A DNA stretch of 64,000 bases from positions 1 through 64,000 of the forward strand of contig JASLGG010000009.1 in assembly GCA_030150265.1 (NCBI GenBank), given 5' to 3'. The translations under genes and the position numbers were made by a program. The notes under the pieces were generated by a model. That model ran no database searches and was not told the DNA's origin. It was given only the letters and a program-made list of their open reading frames with translations. How positions within the stretch are numbered: the stretch's first letter is position 1; every line of letters begins with the position of its first letter. Below, piece by piece: positions 1-7,531 of the stretch. This DNA is from Protaetiibacter sp. GTDB taxonomy: Bacteria > Actinomycetota > Actinomycetes > Actinomycetales > Microbacteriaceae.

Positions 1-940
1 CCGGCTCGCCGATGCGCTCGAGCGCGTCGACCACGAGGTCCCAGAACTTCGGCACGTCGATGCCGAGAGCGACCTGCGTCGTGCAGTCCTCCGGCGCGGG
101 CGCGCGCAGGTCGGCGACCGTCATGCCGAGCGTGAGCGCGCCCTGCAGCTCGACGTCGAGCAGGGTCTTGCGCACCTCGAGCACCGTCGGGTCGATGACG
201 TAGGCGACCGTGATCGGGTCGTGCACGGGCGGGTACTCGAAGCCCTGCGCCTCGCGGTAGGTGGCACCGAAGAAGTCGAGCAGCTCGCTCACGAACTTGG
301 CGGGCTTGGTGCCGATCGCGTCGATGCGCTCGCGCACATCCGGGGTGGCGAGCGCCTGGTGCGACACGTCGATGCCCACCTGGGTGAGCGGCCACGACTC
401 GTTGAAGACGATGTTCGCCGCCTCCGGGTCGATGATGATGTTGAACTCGGCGGTGGCGCTCCAGTTGCCGCCGTAGACGCCGCCGCCCATGAGCACGACC
501 TCGCGCACGCGGGGCACGATGCGGGGCTCGAGGCGGGCCGCGAGCGCGATGTTGGTGAGCGCGCCGGTCGGCACGAGGGTGATGGTGCCGGGCTCCGACT
601 CCATGACGGTGTCGATGATGAGCTGCACGGCGTGGCGCTCGTCGATCTCGAAGGCGGGCTCGGGGAGCGCGGGGCCGTCGAGGCCGGTGTCGCCGTGGAT
701 GTCGGGCGCCTCCTCGACCTTGCGCACGAGCGGTCGCTCGGCGCCACGGGCGAAGGGCACGCCGAGGATGCCGGCGACGCGCGCGACGGAGAGCGCGTTG
801 CGGGTCACCTTGTCGATGCCGGCGTTGCCGTGCACGGTCGTGACGGCGGCGAGCTCGATCTCAGGGCTGCCATGGGCGAGGAGGAGAGCGATCGCGTCGT
901 CGTGGCCGGGATCGCAGTCGAGGATGATACGGCGGGGCAT
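1..940 (-). CDS. Nucleoside hydrolase (IunH family), 3' end cut by window
   Basis: Hydrolyses the N-glycosidic bond of ribonucleosides to free base and ribose in the cytoplasm. The N-terminus reads MPRRIILDCDPGHDDA, the family's calcium-binding DxDxxxDD-type signature, and further on there are VPTGALTNIA and VLMGGGV motifs and an EFNIIIDPEAA segment, all family hallmarks. About 313 codons are present without a stop; the family is usually 305-330 residues, so only a few residues are missing. ATG at 940 is chosen because a TATGCT box lies 7 nt upstream; another in-frame ATG lies at 952. It is divergent from the adenosylhomocysteinase-like operon, with 73 bp between. Base specificity (purine, pyrimidine or modified) cannot be told from sequence. 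Confidence 0.93.
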   Translation of the reverse strand, partial: MPRRIILDCDPGHDDAIALLLAHGSPEIELAAVTTVHGNAGIDKVTRNALSVARVAGILGVPFARGAERPLVRKVEEAPDIHGDTGLDGPALPEPAFEIDERHAVQLIIDTVMESEPGTITLVPTGALTNIALAARLEPRIVPRVREVVLMGGGVYGGNWSATAEFNIIIDPEAANIVFNESWPLTQVGIDVSHQALATPDVRERIDAIGTKPAKFVSELLDFFGATYREAQGFEYPPVHDPITVAYVIDPTVLEVRKTLLDVELQGALTLGMTVADLRAPAPEDCTTQVALGIDVPKFWDLVVDALERIGEP

Positions 941-947
941 GCTGGCG

Positions 948-976
948 AGCATAGCCGGAGATTTCATATACGCAAA
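948..976 (-). promoter_or_regulatory. Candidate promoter of the nucleoside hydrolase gene
   Basis: On the minus strand a TATGCT -10 box (948-953) lies 7 nt before the ATG at 940, giving a leaderless transcript, and TTTGCG at 971-976 is 17 bp further upstream as a weak -35. The -35 lies partly inside the palindrome at 959-979. Confidence 0.45.
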
Positions 977-979
977 TCT
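959..979. promoter_or_regulatory. AT-rich palindrome, candidate operator
   Basis: AGATTT (959-964) and AAATCT (974-979) are perfect 6-bp inverted arms around a 9-bp centre. The element is strikingly AT-rich for this genome. It overlaps the predicted -35 of the nucleoside hydrolase promoter and touches the predicted -35 of the divergent operon. The IclR-type regulator encoded at 2224-2946 is the natural candidate to bind it. Binding is inference. Confidence 0.4.
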
Positions 980-1007
980 TGTTTACTGACGCATCCCGTG
1001 TGATCAT
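979..1007 (+). promoter_or_regulatory. Candidate promoter of the adenosylhomocysteinase-like operon
   Basis: TTGTTT (979-984) and GATCAT (1002-1007) are 17 bp apart, and the -10 ends 6 nt before the ATG at 1014, which fits leaderless initiation. The -35 starts at the last base of the palindrome at 959-979. Confidence 0.4.
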
Positions 1008-1013
1008 GTCGCC

Positions 1014-2219
1014 ATGTCAGACGTCGCCACCCCCGACCTCGCCACCCCCGACCTCGCCGCGCGCGGCTCCGCCCGCATCGCCTGGATCCGCTCCCGGATG
1101 CCGCTGCTCGCCGCCGCCCGCGAGCACTTCGCCGCCACGCGCCCCTTCGCGGGCCACCGCATCGGCATGTCGCTGCACCTCGAGCCCAAGACCGCCGTGC
1201 TGCTCGAGACCCTCGTGGCCGGCGGCGCCGAGATCGTCGCCACCGGCAACCACGGCTCCACCCAGGACGACGTGGTCGCCCACCTGCGCGCCGCCGGCAT
1301 GACCGTGCACGGCCGCCGCGACGACACCCTCGACGACCACCACGCGAACCTCGCGGCCGTGCTCGACGCGGCCCCCGGCATCCTGCTCGACAACGGGGGC
1401 GACCTCGCGGCCGGCATCGTTGCGCGCGGTGCCGAGGCCAGCATCCTCGGCGGCACCGAGGAGACCACCTCGGGCGGCGACCGGCTGCGCGGCGAGCTCG
1501 CGGGACGCGTGCCGTTCCCCGTGATCGTGATCAACGACAGCCTGCTCAAGGCCATCGGCGAGAACAAACACGCCGTGGGGCAGTCGGTGGTGGAGAGCTT
1601 CATGCGCATCACCAACCTCATGGTCCCCGGGCGGCGCTTCGTGGTCGTCGGATACGGCTGGTGCGGGCGCGGCGTCGCCCACTACCTGCGGCAGCTCGGC
1701 GGCAAGGTCGCCGTCGTCGAGGTCGACGAGCTGAAGGCGTTCGAGGCGGCGCTCGACGGCTTCCGGGTGTCGACGGCCGAGGGGCTCGCCGACTGGGGCG
1801 AGGTGTTCATCACCGCGACGGGGCGCCCCGGCATCCTGACCCAGCCCTTCTTCGACCGGGTCGCCGACGGCGCCGTGCTCGCCAACTGCGGCCACTTCCC
1901 GTGGGAGATCGACGTGCCGGCCCTCAAGGCCGGGGCGGCATCCGTCACGCGCCTCGACGAGGCGATCGAGCGGATCGAGCTGCCGGGAGGCCGCCACGTG
2001 ATCCTGCTCGCCGACGGCCGGATGATGAACCTCGCGGGCCGCGAGCCCAAGGGCAACTCGCTCGAGTCGATGGACCTCGGCTTCCTGCTGCAGGCGCTCT
2101 CGCTCGAGCGCGTCGCGACGGCGGCCGGCACGCTCGCCCCGGGCGCCCAGCCCGTGCCCGACGACATCGACCGGGAGATCGCGCGCCGGATGCTCGCCGC
2201 GATGGGCGCGGACCGGTAG
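1014..2219 (+). CDS. Adenosylhomocysteinase-like protein with altered ligand pocket
   Basis: A 401-residue member of the S-adenosylhomocysteine hydrolase superfamily. Family features kept: LH near residue 55, STQDD (82-86), GGD (128-130), EETT (149-152), NDS..K (174-179), the NAD-binding loop GYGWCGRG (213-220) and GHF (293-295). Features that differ from canonical AHCY: the Asp of the K...DN motif is Glu (EN, 183-184); the following Cys is Val; the Thr after the substrate His is Glu57; the GHPS gate motif is replaced around 341-349 by a GREPKGNS segment; and the C-terminal lysine/tyrosine tail that completes the neighbouring subunit's NAD site is absent (ordinary enzymes are about 430-490 residues). 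The fold and NAD use look secure. Classic SAH hydrolysis is doubtful, and neighbours point to a nucleoside or modified-nucleoside substrate. No clear ribosome binding site. Confidence 0.8.
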   Translation: MSDVATPDLATPDLAARGSARIAWIRSRMPLLAAAREHFAATRPFAGHRIGMSLHLEPKTAVLLETLVAGGAEIVATGNHGSTQDDVVAHLRAAGMTVHGRRDDTLDDHHANLAAVLDAAPGILLDNGGDLAAGIVARGAEASILGGTEETTSGGDRLRGELAGRVPFPVIVINDSLLKAIGENKHAVGQSVVESFMRITNLMVPGRRFVVVGYGWCGRGVAHYLRQLGGKVAVVEVDELKAFEAALDGFRVSTAEGLADWGEVFITATGRPGILTQPFFDRVADGAVLANCGHFPWEIDVPALKAGAASVTRLDEAIERIELPGGRHVILLADGRMMNLAGREPKGNSLESMDLGFLLQALSLERVATAAGTLAPGAQPVPDDIDREIARRMLAAMGADR

Positions 2220-2223
2220 CCGG

Positions 2224-2946
2224 ATGGCGGCGAAGCAGCCCGACTACTCGGTCCCGGCGGTCGACAAGGCGCTCGACGTGCTCGAGGTGCTCGCCGACCG
2301 CGAGGACGGCATGAGCCAGACCGAGCTCGCCGAGGCCACCGGCCGCAGCGCCTCGCAGGTGTTCCGCGTGCTCGTCGCCCTCGAGGGCCGCGGCTGGATC
2401 GTGCGCGACCGGGCGTCCGGGCTGTACTCCTTCGGGGTCGCGGCCTTCGACCTCGCGCACCGGCATCCGCCGCTGCGGGGCCTGCTCGTCGCGGCCACCC
2501 CGGTGATGCGCGAGCTCGCCGCCGCCGTGCGGCAGTCGTGCAACCTCGCTGTGCTCGAGGCGGGAGCCGTGCGCGTCGTGGCGCAGATCGAGAGCCCGGC
2601 CGACTTCGGCTTCCGGGTGCGCGTCGGCGCGCACTTCCCGCTCGACTCCGCGACCGCCACGGTGCTCGTCGCGGGGGCGGCGCCCGCCTGGCGGGACGAG
2701 CTGCTGCCCGCGATCGACGCGTCCGAGGTGACCCGGATCGCCCCCGACGGGTCGCTCCGCCGCGACGACCCGCGCTCGCCCGGCATCGCCGACATCGTCG
2801 CGGCGGTGCGCGACGGACGCGGCCTCGCCCGGGCGGCGCTCACCGTGCCCTACGTGACGACGAGCTTCAGCGAGACGGACGCCGAGCGCGTGCGCCTCCT
2901 CGCGGTGGAGGCCGCCACGACGATCACGGCGCGGCTCGCGGCGTAG
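2224..2946 (+). CDS. IclR-family transcriptional regulator
   Basis: 240 residues. The N-terminal winged helix-turn-helix begins VDKALDVLEVLADRE and includes MSQTELAEATGRSASQVFRVLVAL as two short runs (about 30-53), followed by the YSFG wing. The C-terminal effector domain contains the G..FPL..ATA and GR..ARAALTVPY pattern typical of IclR ligand domains. It starts 4 bp after the adenosylhomocysteinase-like gene, so it is probably cotranscribed and autoregulatory. The effector is plausibly the pathway substrate or product. Candidate operator: the palindrome at 959-979. Confidence 0.9.
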   Translation: MAAKQPDYSVPAVDKALDVLEVLADREDGMSQTELAEATGRSASQVFRVLVALEGRGWIVRDRASGLYSFGVAAFDLAHRHPPLRGLLVAATPVMRELAAAVRQSCNLAVLEAGAVRVVAQIESPADFGFRVRVGAHFPLDSATATVLVAGAAPAWRDELLPAIDASEVTRIAPDGSLRRDDPRSPGIADIVAAVRDGRGLARAALTVPYVTTSFSETDAERVRLLAVEAATTITARLAA

Positions 2947-3011
2947 CGCCCGCGGTCGCCGGACCGCCCTCGCACGCGGCATCCGCACAGCTTCGCGCGG
3001 GGCGCGCCGAC

Positions 3012-3017
3012 TACGCT
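3012..3017 (+). promoter_or_regulatory. -10 box (TACGCT) for adenosine deaminase, leaderless
   Basis: TACGCT ends 6 nt before the ATG at 3024 and there is no ribosome binding site. The deaminase and the two PTS genes may therefore have their own promoter inside the locus as well as read-through from upstream. No convincing -35. Confidence 0.4.
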
Positions 3018-3023
3018 GGAGCC

Positions 3024-4145
3024 ATGAGCGACGCCGCCCCCGCAGACCACCACATCGTCGACGGAGTCGAGCTGCGGACCCTGCCGAAGGTCTCGTTGCA
3101 CGACCACCTCGACGGCGGCCTCCGCCCGCAGACGATCATCGAGCTCGCCGAGCCGCTCGGCCTCGAGCTGCCCGCGACGGATGCTCCCGCGCTCGCCGCC
3201 TGGTTCGCCGAGAAGTCCGACTCCGGATCGCTCGTCGAGTACCTCAAGACCTTCGACCTCACGACCGCCGTCATGCAGACCCGCGAGGGGCTCACGCGCA
3301 TCGCGCGCGAGTTCGTCGAGGACCTCGTGGCCGACGGCGTGGTGTGGGGCGAGGTGCGCTGGGCGCCCGAGCAGCACCTCACACGCGGGCTGAGCCTCGA
3401 CGAGGTCGTCGAGGCCGTGCAGGAGGGTCTCGACGAGGGCGTGGACGCGGCGGCGTCGGCCGGCCACGGCATCCGGGTCGGCCAGCTCGTGAGCGCCATG
3501 CGCCACACCGACCGCGGCCTGGAGATCGCCGAGCTCGCCCTCCGCCACCGCGACCGCGGTGCCGTCGGGTTCGACATCGCCGGCCCCGAGGCGGGATTCC
3601 CGCCCAGCCGCTTCGCGGACGCCTTCGACCTGCTCGCCCGCGAGTGCTTCCCGGCGACGGTGCACGCCGGCGAGGCCGACGGGCTCGAGTCGATCCGCGG
3701 GGCGCTCGTCGACGGGCACGCCCTGCGTCTCGGTCACGGCGTGCGCATCGCCGAGGACATCACGATCGAGTCGCAGGACGACGAGGCGAGCTACGTGAGC
3801 CTCGGGCGCCTCGCCCAGTGGGTGAAGGACCGCGGCATCGCCCTCGAGACGAGCCCGAGCTCCAACCTGCAGACCGGCGCGATCGCGGCGTGGGGCGACG
3901 ACCTCACGGCGCATCCCTTCGACCTGCTCTACCAGCTCGGCTTCCGGGTGACCGTCAACACCGACAACCGCCTGATGAGCGGCACGAGCCTCACACGCGA
4001 GCTCGGCCTCCTCGTCGACGCCTTCGGCTACGACCTCGACGACCTGCTCACCTTCCAGCTCAACGCCGCCGAGGCCGCGTTCCTCCCGCTCGAGGACCGC
4101 GCCGAGCTCGTCGAGCTCATCGAGGAGGGCTTCGGCGCCGCCTGA
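3024..4145 (+). CDS. add: Adenosine deaminase
   Basis: 373-residue zinc-dependent amidohydrolase that deaminates adenosine or deoxyadenosine to inosine. Zinc and catalytic residues are visible: HDH (His26, His28), VHAGE (His214, Glu217), LGHG (His238) and NTDN (Asp314), plus the PSSNLQTG loop. The second Asp of the NTDD motif is Asn, a variant I believe is common in actinobacterial members. ATG 3024 is chosen over longer in-frame extensions because a TACGCT box precedes it by 6 nt and the family N-terminus (LPKVSLHDHLDG) follows about 20 residues later. The stop overlaps the next start (TGATG). With the hydrolase-like partner and PTS subunits it suggests nucleoside uptake and catabolism; a modified adenosine substrate is possible. 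Confidence 0.92.
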   Translation: MSDAAPADHHIVDGVELRTLPKVSLHDHLDGGLRPQTIIELAEPLGLELPATDAPALAAWFAEKSDSGSLVEYLKTFDLTTAVMQTREGLTRIAREFVEDLVADGVVWGEVRWAPEQHLTRGLSLDEVVEAVQEGLDEGVDAAASAGHGIRVGQLVSAMRHTDRGLEIAELALRHRDRGAVGFDIAGPEAGFPPSRFADAFDLLARECFPATVHAGEADGLESIRGALVDGHALRLGHGVRIAEDITIESQDDEASYVSLGRLAQWVKDRGIALETSPSSNLQTGAIAAWGDDLTAHPFDLLYQLGFRVTVNTDNRLMSGTSLTRELGLLVDAFGYDLDDLLTFQLNAAEAAFLPLEDRAELVELIEEGFGAA

Positions 4146-4606
4146 TGGACCATCCAGCAACCGACCTCCCCCCGCTCCCCGACGAGGCCGTCGTCATCGG
4201 CGGGCGCGCCCGCGACTGGCGCGAGGCCGTCGAGCTCACCGGCCGCGCGCTCACCGCATCCGGGGTCACGAGCGCCGGCTACGGCGTCGACATGATCCGC
4301 ATGATCGAGGAGCACGGCCCCTATGTGGTCGTGGCTCCCGGGCTCGCGCTCGCGCATGCCCGGCCCGGCCCGGCCGTGCGCCGCGACGGCATCGCGATCG
4401 CGACGCTCGCCGAGCCCGTGGAGTTCGGCCACCCCTACAACGACCCGGTGCGCGTCGTGCTCGCGCTCGCGGGCGCCTCGAGCGCACGGCACCTGCAGCT
4501 CGTGGCCGAGATCGCCAACATCTTCAACGACTCGGATGCCGTGGAGCGCCTCGCCGATGCCGCCACCCCCGACGAGGTGCGCGGCATCCTCGGGGTGAGC
4601 GCGTGA
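4145..4606 (+). CDS. PTS EIIA component, ascorbate/fructose type
   Basis: 153 residues. The segment PGLALAHARPG places the phosphorylated histidine at His71, as in the mannitol/fructose/ascorbate EIIA family. The domain extends to a C-terminal helix ending EVRGILGV. It accepts phosphate from HPr and passes it to EIIB. Its start overlaps the adenosine deaminase stop and its end overlaps the EIIB start by 4 bp, so translation is probably coupled. Pairing with deaminase, nucleoside hydrolase and a SAH-hydrolase-like enzyme suggests the transported compound is a nucleoside-like or ribosyl substrate rather than ascorbate. That is inference. Confidence 0.9.
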   Translation: MDHPATDLPPLPDEAVVIGGRARDWREAVELTGRALTASGVTSAGYGVDMIRMIEEHGPYVVVAPGLALAHARPGPAVRRDGIAIATLAEPVEFGHPYNDPVRVVLALAGASSARHLQLVAEIANIFNDSDAVERLADAATPDEVRGILGVSA

Positions 4607-4875
4607 AGATCCTCACCCTCTGCGGGGCGGGGATCGGCACGAGCGGCATCCTCAAGGTCAACGCCGAGCGCGTGCTGCAGCGGCTCGGCATCGACGCGCG
4701 CGTCGTGGCGATCGACGCCTCGATGCTCGAGGCCGAGCTCGACGACGCGCAGGTGATCCTCACCGGCCCGGAGTTCGTGGAGCGGATCGGGCGCACCTTC
4801 GCCGACGTGATCGTGATCGAGAACTACTTCGACACGGCCGAGCTGCAGCGCAAGCTCGAGTCCGCCCTCGCCTGA
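4603..4875 (+). CDS. PTS EIIB component, ascorbate/galactitol type
   Basis: 90 residues starting with GTG. The N-terminal P-loop MKILTLCGAGIGTSG carries the phosphocysteine (Cys7), characteristic of the lactose/ascorbate/galactitol EIIB fold. It receives phosphate from EIIA (encoded immediately upstream, 4-bp overlap) and transfers it to the sugar bound by EIIC. No EIIC gene follows: the next gene is convergent. An EIIC could lie to the left of the window beyond the nucleoside hydrolase gene, or elsewhere in the genome. Confidence 0.9.
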   Translation: MKILTLCGAGIGTSGILKVNAERVLQRLGIDARVVAIDASMLEAELDDAQVILTGPEFVERIGRTFADVIVIENYFDTAELQRKLESALA

Positions 4876-4920
4876 GCTGAGCCACCGGCGCCGCGATCCT
4901 ATCCGCGTACGTGCTACGAC

Positions 4921-4942
4921 GCGTCGCGGACTATCGCGACGC
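4921..4942. terminator. Bidirectional hairpin between convergent genes
   Basis: GCGTCGCG (4921-4928) and CGCGACGC (4935-4942) form a perfect 8-bp stem with a 6-nt loop. It lies in the 75-bp gap between the PTS EIIB and phosphosugar mutase genes. There is no T-tract, as is common in high-GC actinobacteria. Confidence 0.55.
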
Positions 4943-4950
4943 CGACAAAC

Positions 4951-6621
4951 TCAGGCGAGGAGCGCGCGCATCCCGGCGTCGAGGGAGGCGAGCGCCGCAT
5001 CCGCCGTGGCCTGCCGCTCGGCGGGGGTGCCCTCGTCGGAGCGGGTGTCCAGGTAGCACTTGAGCTTCGGCTCGGTGCCGCTCGGCCGCACGATCACGCG
5101 CGAGCCGCCCTCCAGCTGGAAGCGCAGGATGTCGCTCGGCGGGAACTGCGCGAAGCCGCCCGCGAAGTCGTCGATGCGCTCCACGCGGATGCCGCCGATC
5201 TCGCGCGGCGGCTCGGCGCGCAGCCGCGCCATGAGCTCCGGGATGCGCGCGAGGTCCGACACGCGGATCGAGATCTGGCCGGATGCGAAGGCGCCGTAGC
5301 GATCCGCGAACGCCGCCCGGTGCTCGGCGAAGGTGGTGCCCCGCGCCTTGAGCTCGGAGAACAGCGCGAGCACCTCGACCGCCGCGGAGATGCCGTCCTT
5401 GTCGCGCACCTTGTCGGGGTCCACGAGGTAGCCGAGGGCCTCCTCGTAGCCGTAGAGCAGATCGCCCGCGCGTGAGATCCACTTGAAGCCCGTGAGGGTC
5501 TCCGCGAAGTCGAGCCCCTCCTTGCGCGCCACCACGCCGAGCGCCGGCGAGCTCACGAGCGAGCAGGCGAGCGTGCCGCGGTCGATGCCGCGCTCGGCGG
5601 CGCGCTGCGCCGCACGCCAGCCGAGCAGCCAGCCGACCTCGTTGCCGGAGAGCCGCTGCCAGCTGCCCTCGCCATCCGGAACGCCGACGGCGACGCGGTC
5701 GGCATCCGGGTCGTTCGCGATCACGAGCTCGGCGCCGTGCTGCGCCGCCGTCGCGAAGGCGAGGTCCATCGCACCGGCCTCCTCGGGGTTCGGGAAGTCG
5801 ACGGTGGGGAACGCGGGGTCGGGCTCCTGCTGCTCGGGCACCGAGACGACGCCGGGGAAGCCCGCCGCATCGAACACGCGCCGTGCCGTCTCCCAGCCCA
5901 CACCGTGCATCGCCGTGTAGACGACGGAGAGCGGCTGGGCATCGGTCGCGAGAGCCGCCGTGCGGCGCACGTACTCGTCGACGACCTCCTCGGAGGCGAT
6001 CTCGTAGGCGGTCGAGCGCGGCAGCCCCGCGATCGAGCCCGCGGCGACGCGCACGATCTCGGCCTGGATGTCGGCATCCGCCGGCGGCACGATCTGCGAG
6101 CCGTGGTCGAGCCCGCCGAGATACACCTTGTAGCCGTTGTCGGCCGCGGGGTTGTGGCTCGCCGTGACCATGACGCCCGCGCTCGCGTCGAGGTGGCGCA
6201 CCGCGAAGGCGAGCACCGGGGTCGGCAGCAGGCGGGGGAGCAGGATGGCGCGCACGCCGGCGCCCGCCATGAGCTCGGCGGTGTCGCGCGCGAACACCTG
6301 CGAGTTGGTGCGCCCGTCGTAGCCGATGACGACCGAGGGATGCGGCTCCCGCGCGAGCAGGTACGCCGCGAGCCCCGCGGCCGCCTGCGAGACGAGCACG
6401 CGGTTCATGCGGAGCGGGCCCGCGCCGAGCTCGCCGCGGAGACCCGCGGTGCCGAAGGTCAGCCGCCCGGAGAAGCGCGCCGCGAGCTCGCCTCGCGCAT
6501 CCGGATCGCCGGCGTCGGTGCGCGCGAGGAGCGCCTCGAGCTGGGCGCGGGTGACCTCATCCGGGTCCTGGGCGGCCCAGGCGCGTGCCGCCTCGACCGG
6601 GTCGATGTCGGGGGCGCCCAT
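4951..6621 (-). CDS. Phosphosugar mutase (phosphoglucomutase/phosphopentomutase type)
   Basis: 556-residue alpha-D-phosphohexomutase superfamily enzyme. Visible are the phosphoserine loop TASHNP (Ser155), the magnesium loop DPDAD (304-308), the sugar-binding GYEEALGY segment, and the C-terminal phosphate-binding RPSGTEPK loop. FGTAGLRG near residue 56 matches the PGM2/PgcA subgroup rather than ManB/AlgC. It is directly downstream of purine nucleoside phosphorylase with a TGATG overlap. Conversion of the ribose-1-phosphate made by that enzyme to ribose-5-phosphate is therefore a likely role. Glucose-1,6 or mannose-phosphate activity cannot be excluded. Confidence 0.9.
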   Translation of the reverse strand: MGAPDIDPVEAARAWAAQDPDEVTRAQLEALLARTDAGDPDARGELAARFSGRLTFGTAGLRGELGAGPLRMNRVLVSQAAAGLAAYLLAREPHPSVVIGYDGRTNSQVFARDTAELMAGAGVRAILLPRLLPTPVLAFAVRHLDASAGVMVTASHNPAADNGYKVYLGGLDHGSQIVPPADADIQAEIVRVAAGSIAGLPRSTAYEIASEEVVDEYVRRTAALATDAQPLSVVYTAMHGVGWETARRVFDAAGFPGVVSVPEQQEPDPAFPTVDFPNPEEAGAMDLAFATAAQHGAELVIANDPDADRVAVGVPDGEGSWQRLSGNEVGWLLGWRAAQRAAERGIDRGTLACSLVSSPALGVVARKEGLDFAETLTGFKWISRAGDLLYGYEEALGYLVDPDKVRDKDGISAAVEVLALFSELKARGTTFAEHRAAFADRYGAFASGQISIRVSDLARIPELMARLRAEPPREIGGIRVERIDDFAGGFAQFPPSDILRFQLEGGSRVIVRPSGTEPKLKCYLDTRSDEGTPAERQATADAALASLDAGMRALLA

Positions 6622-7448
6622 CAGATGGCCGCCACGACGCGGGCGAGGAGCTCGGAGATGACCGGCTCGGCGTCCTTGCCGGCCTGCAGCACCTCGGCGT
6701 GGCTGAGCGGCTCGGGCGAGATGCCGGCGGCGAGGTTCGTGACGAGCGAGAAGCCCAGGATCTCCATGCCGGCCTGGCGGGCGGCGATCGCCTCGAGCGC
6801 CGTCGACATGCCCACGATGTGCCCGCCGATCGTCTTGGCCATCTGCACCTCGGCGGGCGTCTCGTAGTGGGGCCCGCGGAACTGCACGTAGACCCCCTCG
6901 TCGAGGTCGGGCTGGATGCTGCGCGCGAGGTCGCGCAGGCGGGCCGAGTAGAGGTCGGTGAGGTCGATGAAGGTCGCGCCCTCGAGCGGCGACGACGCCG
7001 TGAGGTTGATGTGGTCGCTGATGAGCACCGGGGTGCCGGGCGTCCAGTGCTCCTTGATGCCGCCCGCGCCGTTCGTGAGGATCATCGTCGTGGCCCCCGC
7101 GGCGGCGGCGGTGCGCACCGAGTGCACGACGCGGCGCACGCCGTGGTTCTCGTAGAAGTGGGTGCGCGCGCCGATCACGAGGGCGCGCTTGCCGTTCGGC
7201 AGCAGGACGCTGCGGAGGGTGCCGACGTGGCCCGACAGCGCGGGGGCGCTGAAGCCGTGGATGTCGGTGGCGGGCACCGTGGCGACGGTCTCGCCGATGA
7301 GGTCGGCGGCCTTGGCCCAGCCGGAGCCGAGGGTCAGGGCGATGTCGTGCTTCTCGACTCCGGTGGCCTCGGCGAGCTGCTCGGCGGCGATCCGGGCGAC
7401 GGCGAAGGGGTCTGCTCCCTCGGCGTCGAGGGGGTGGGGCGTCTGCAT
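6621..7448 (-). CDS. punA: Purine nucleoside phosphorylase (trimeric type)
   Basis: 275 residues. It phosphorolyses inosine or guanosine to base and ribose-1-phosphate in the cytoplasm. Signatures: LGSGW near residue 42, the phosphate-binding ARTHFYE segment, TNGAGGI, GPHYETPAEV, MSTALEA and TNLAAG, whose Asn contacts N1/O6 of 6-oxopurines in trimeric enzymes. It is first of a two-gene unit with the phosphosugar mutase. A TAGAGT box lies 6 nt before the ATG, indicating a leaderless transcript. Inosine made by the adenosine deaminase at 3024-4145 would be a natural substrate. Confidence 0.93.
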   Translation of the reverse strand: MQTPHPLDAEGADPFAVARIAAEQLAEATGVEKHDIALTLGSGWAKAADLIGETVATVPATDIHGFSAPALSGHVGTLRSVLLPNGKRALVIGARTHFYENHGVRRVVHSVRTAAAAGATTMILTNGAGGIKEHWTPGTPVLISDHINLTASSPLEGATFIDLTDLYSARLRDLARSIQPDLDEGVYVQFRGPHYETPAEVQMAKTIGGHIVGMSTALEAIAARQAGMEILGFSLVTNLAAGISPEPLSHAEVLQAGKDAEPVISELLARVVAAI

Positions 7449-7454
7449 CCCTTC

Positions 7455-7460
7455 ACTCTA
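7455..7460 (-). promoter_or_regulatory. -10 box (TAGAGT) for purine nucleoside phosphorylase, leaderless
   Basis: Read on the minus strand, TAGAGT is 6 nt from the ATG at 7448. No Shine-Dalgarno sequence is present. Confidence 0.45.
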
Positions 7461-7531
7461 AGGTCGCGCGGTGCGATCCGCGGAGTCCCGCCCGTGCGCA
7501 TCGGAGCGGGCGGATGCGGGATGATGGAGGC

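Noticed and set aside
1..1003. Long plus-strand open frames over the first kilobase
   Set aside because: They are antisense to the nucleoside hydrolase, with no family resemblance and high-GC shadow composition.
1017..1997. Long minus-strand open frame opposite the adenosylhomocysteinase-like gene
   Set aside because: Low-complexity His/Glu/Gly/Arg composition typical of antisense frames in GC-rich DNA.
4867..4960. 11-bp inverted repeat at the ends of the PTS EIIB and mutase genes
   Set aside because: Both convergent genes end with Leu-Ala-stop or Ala-Leu-Ala-stop codons, so the symmetry follows from coding. The inner 8-bp hairpin is the better terminator.
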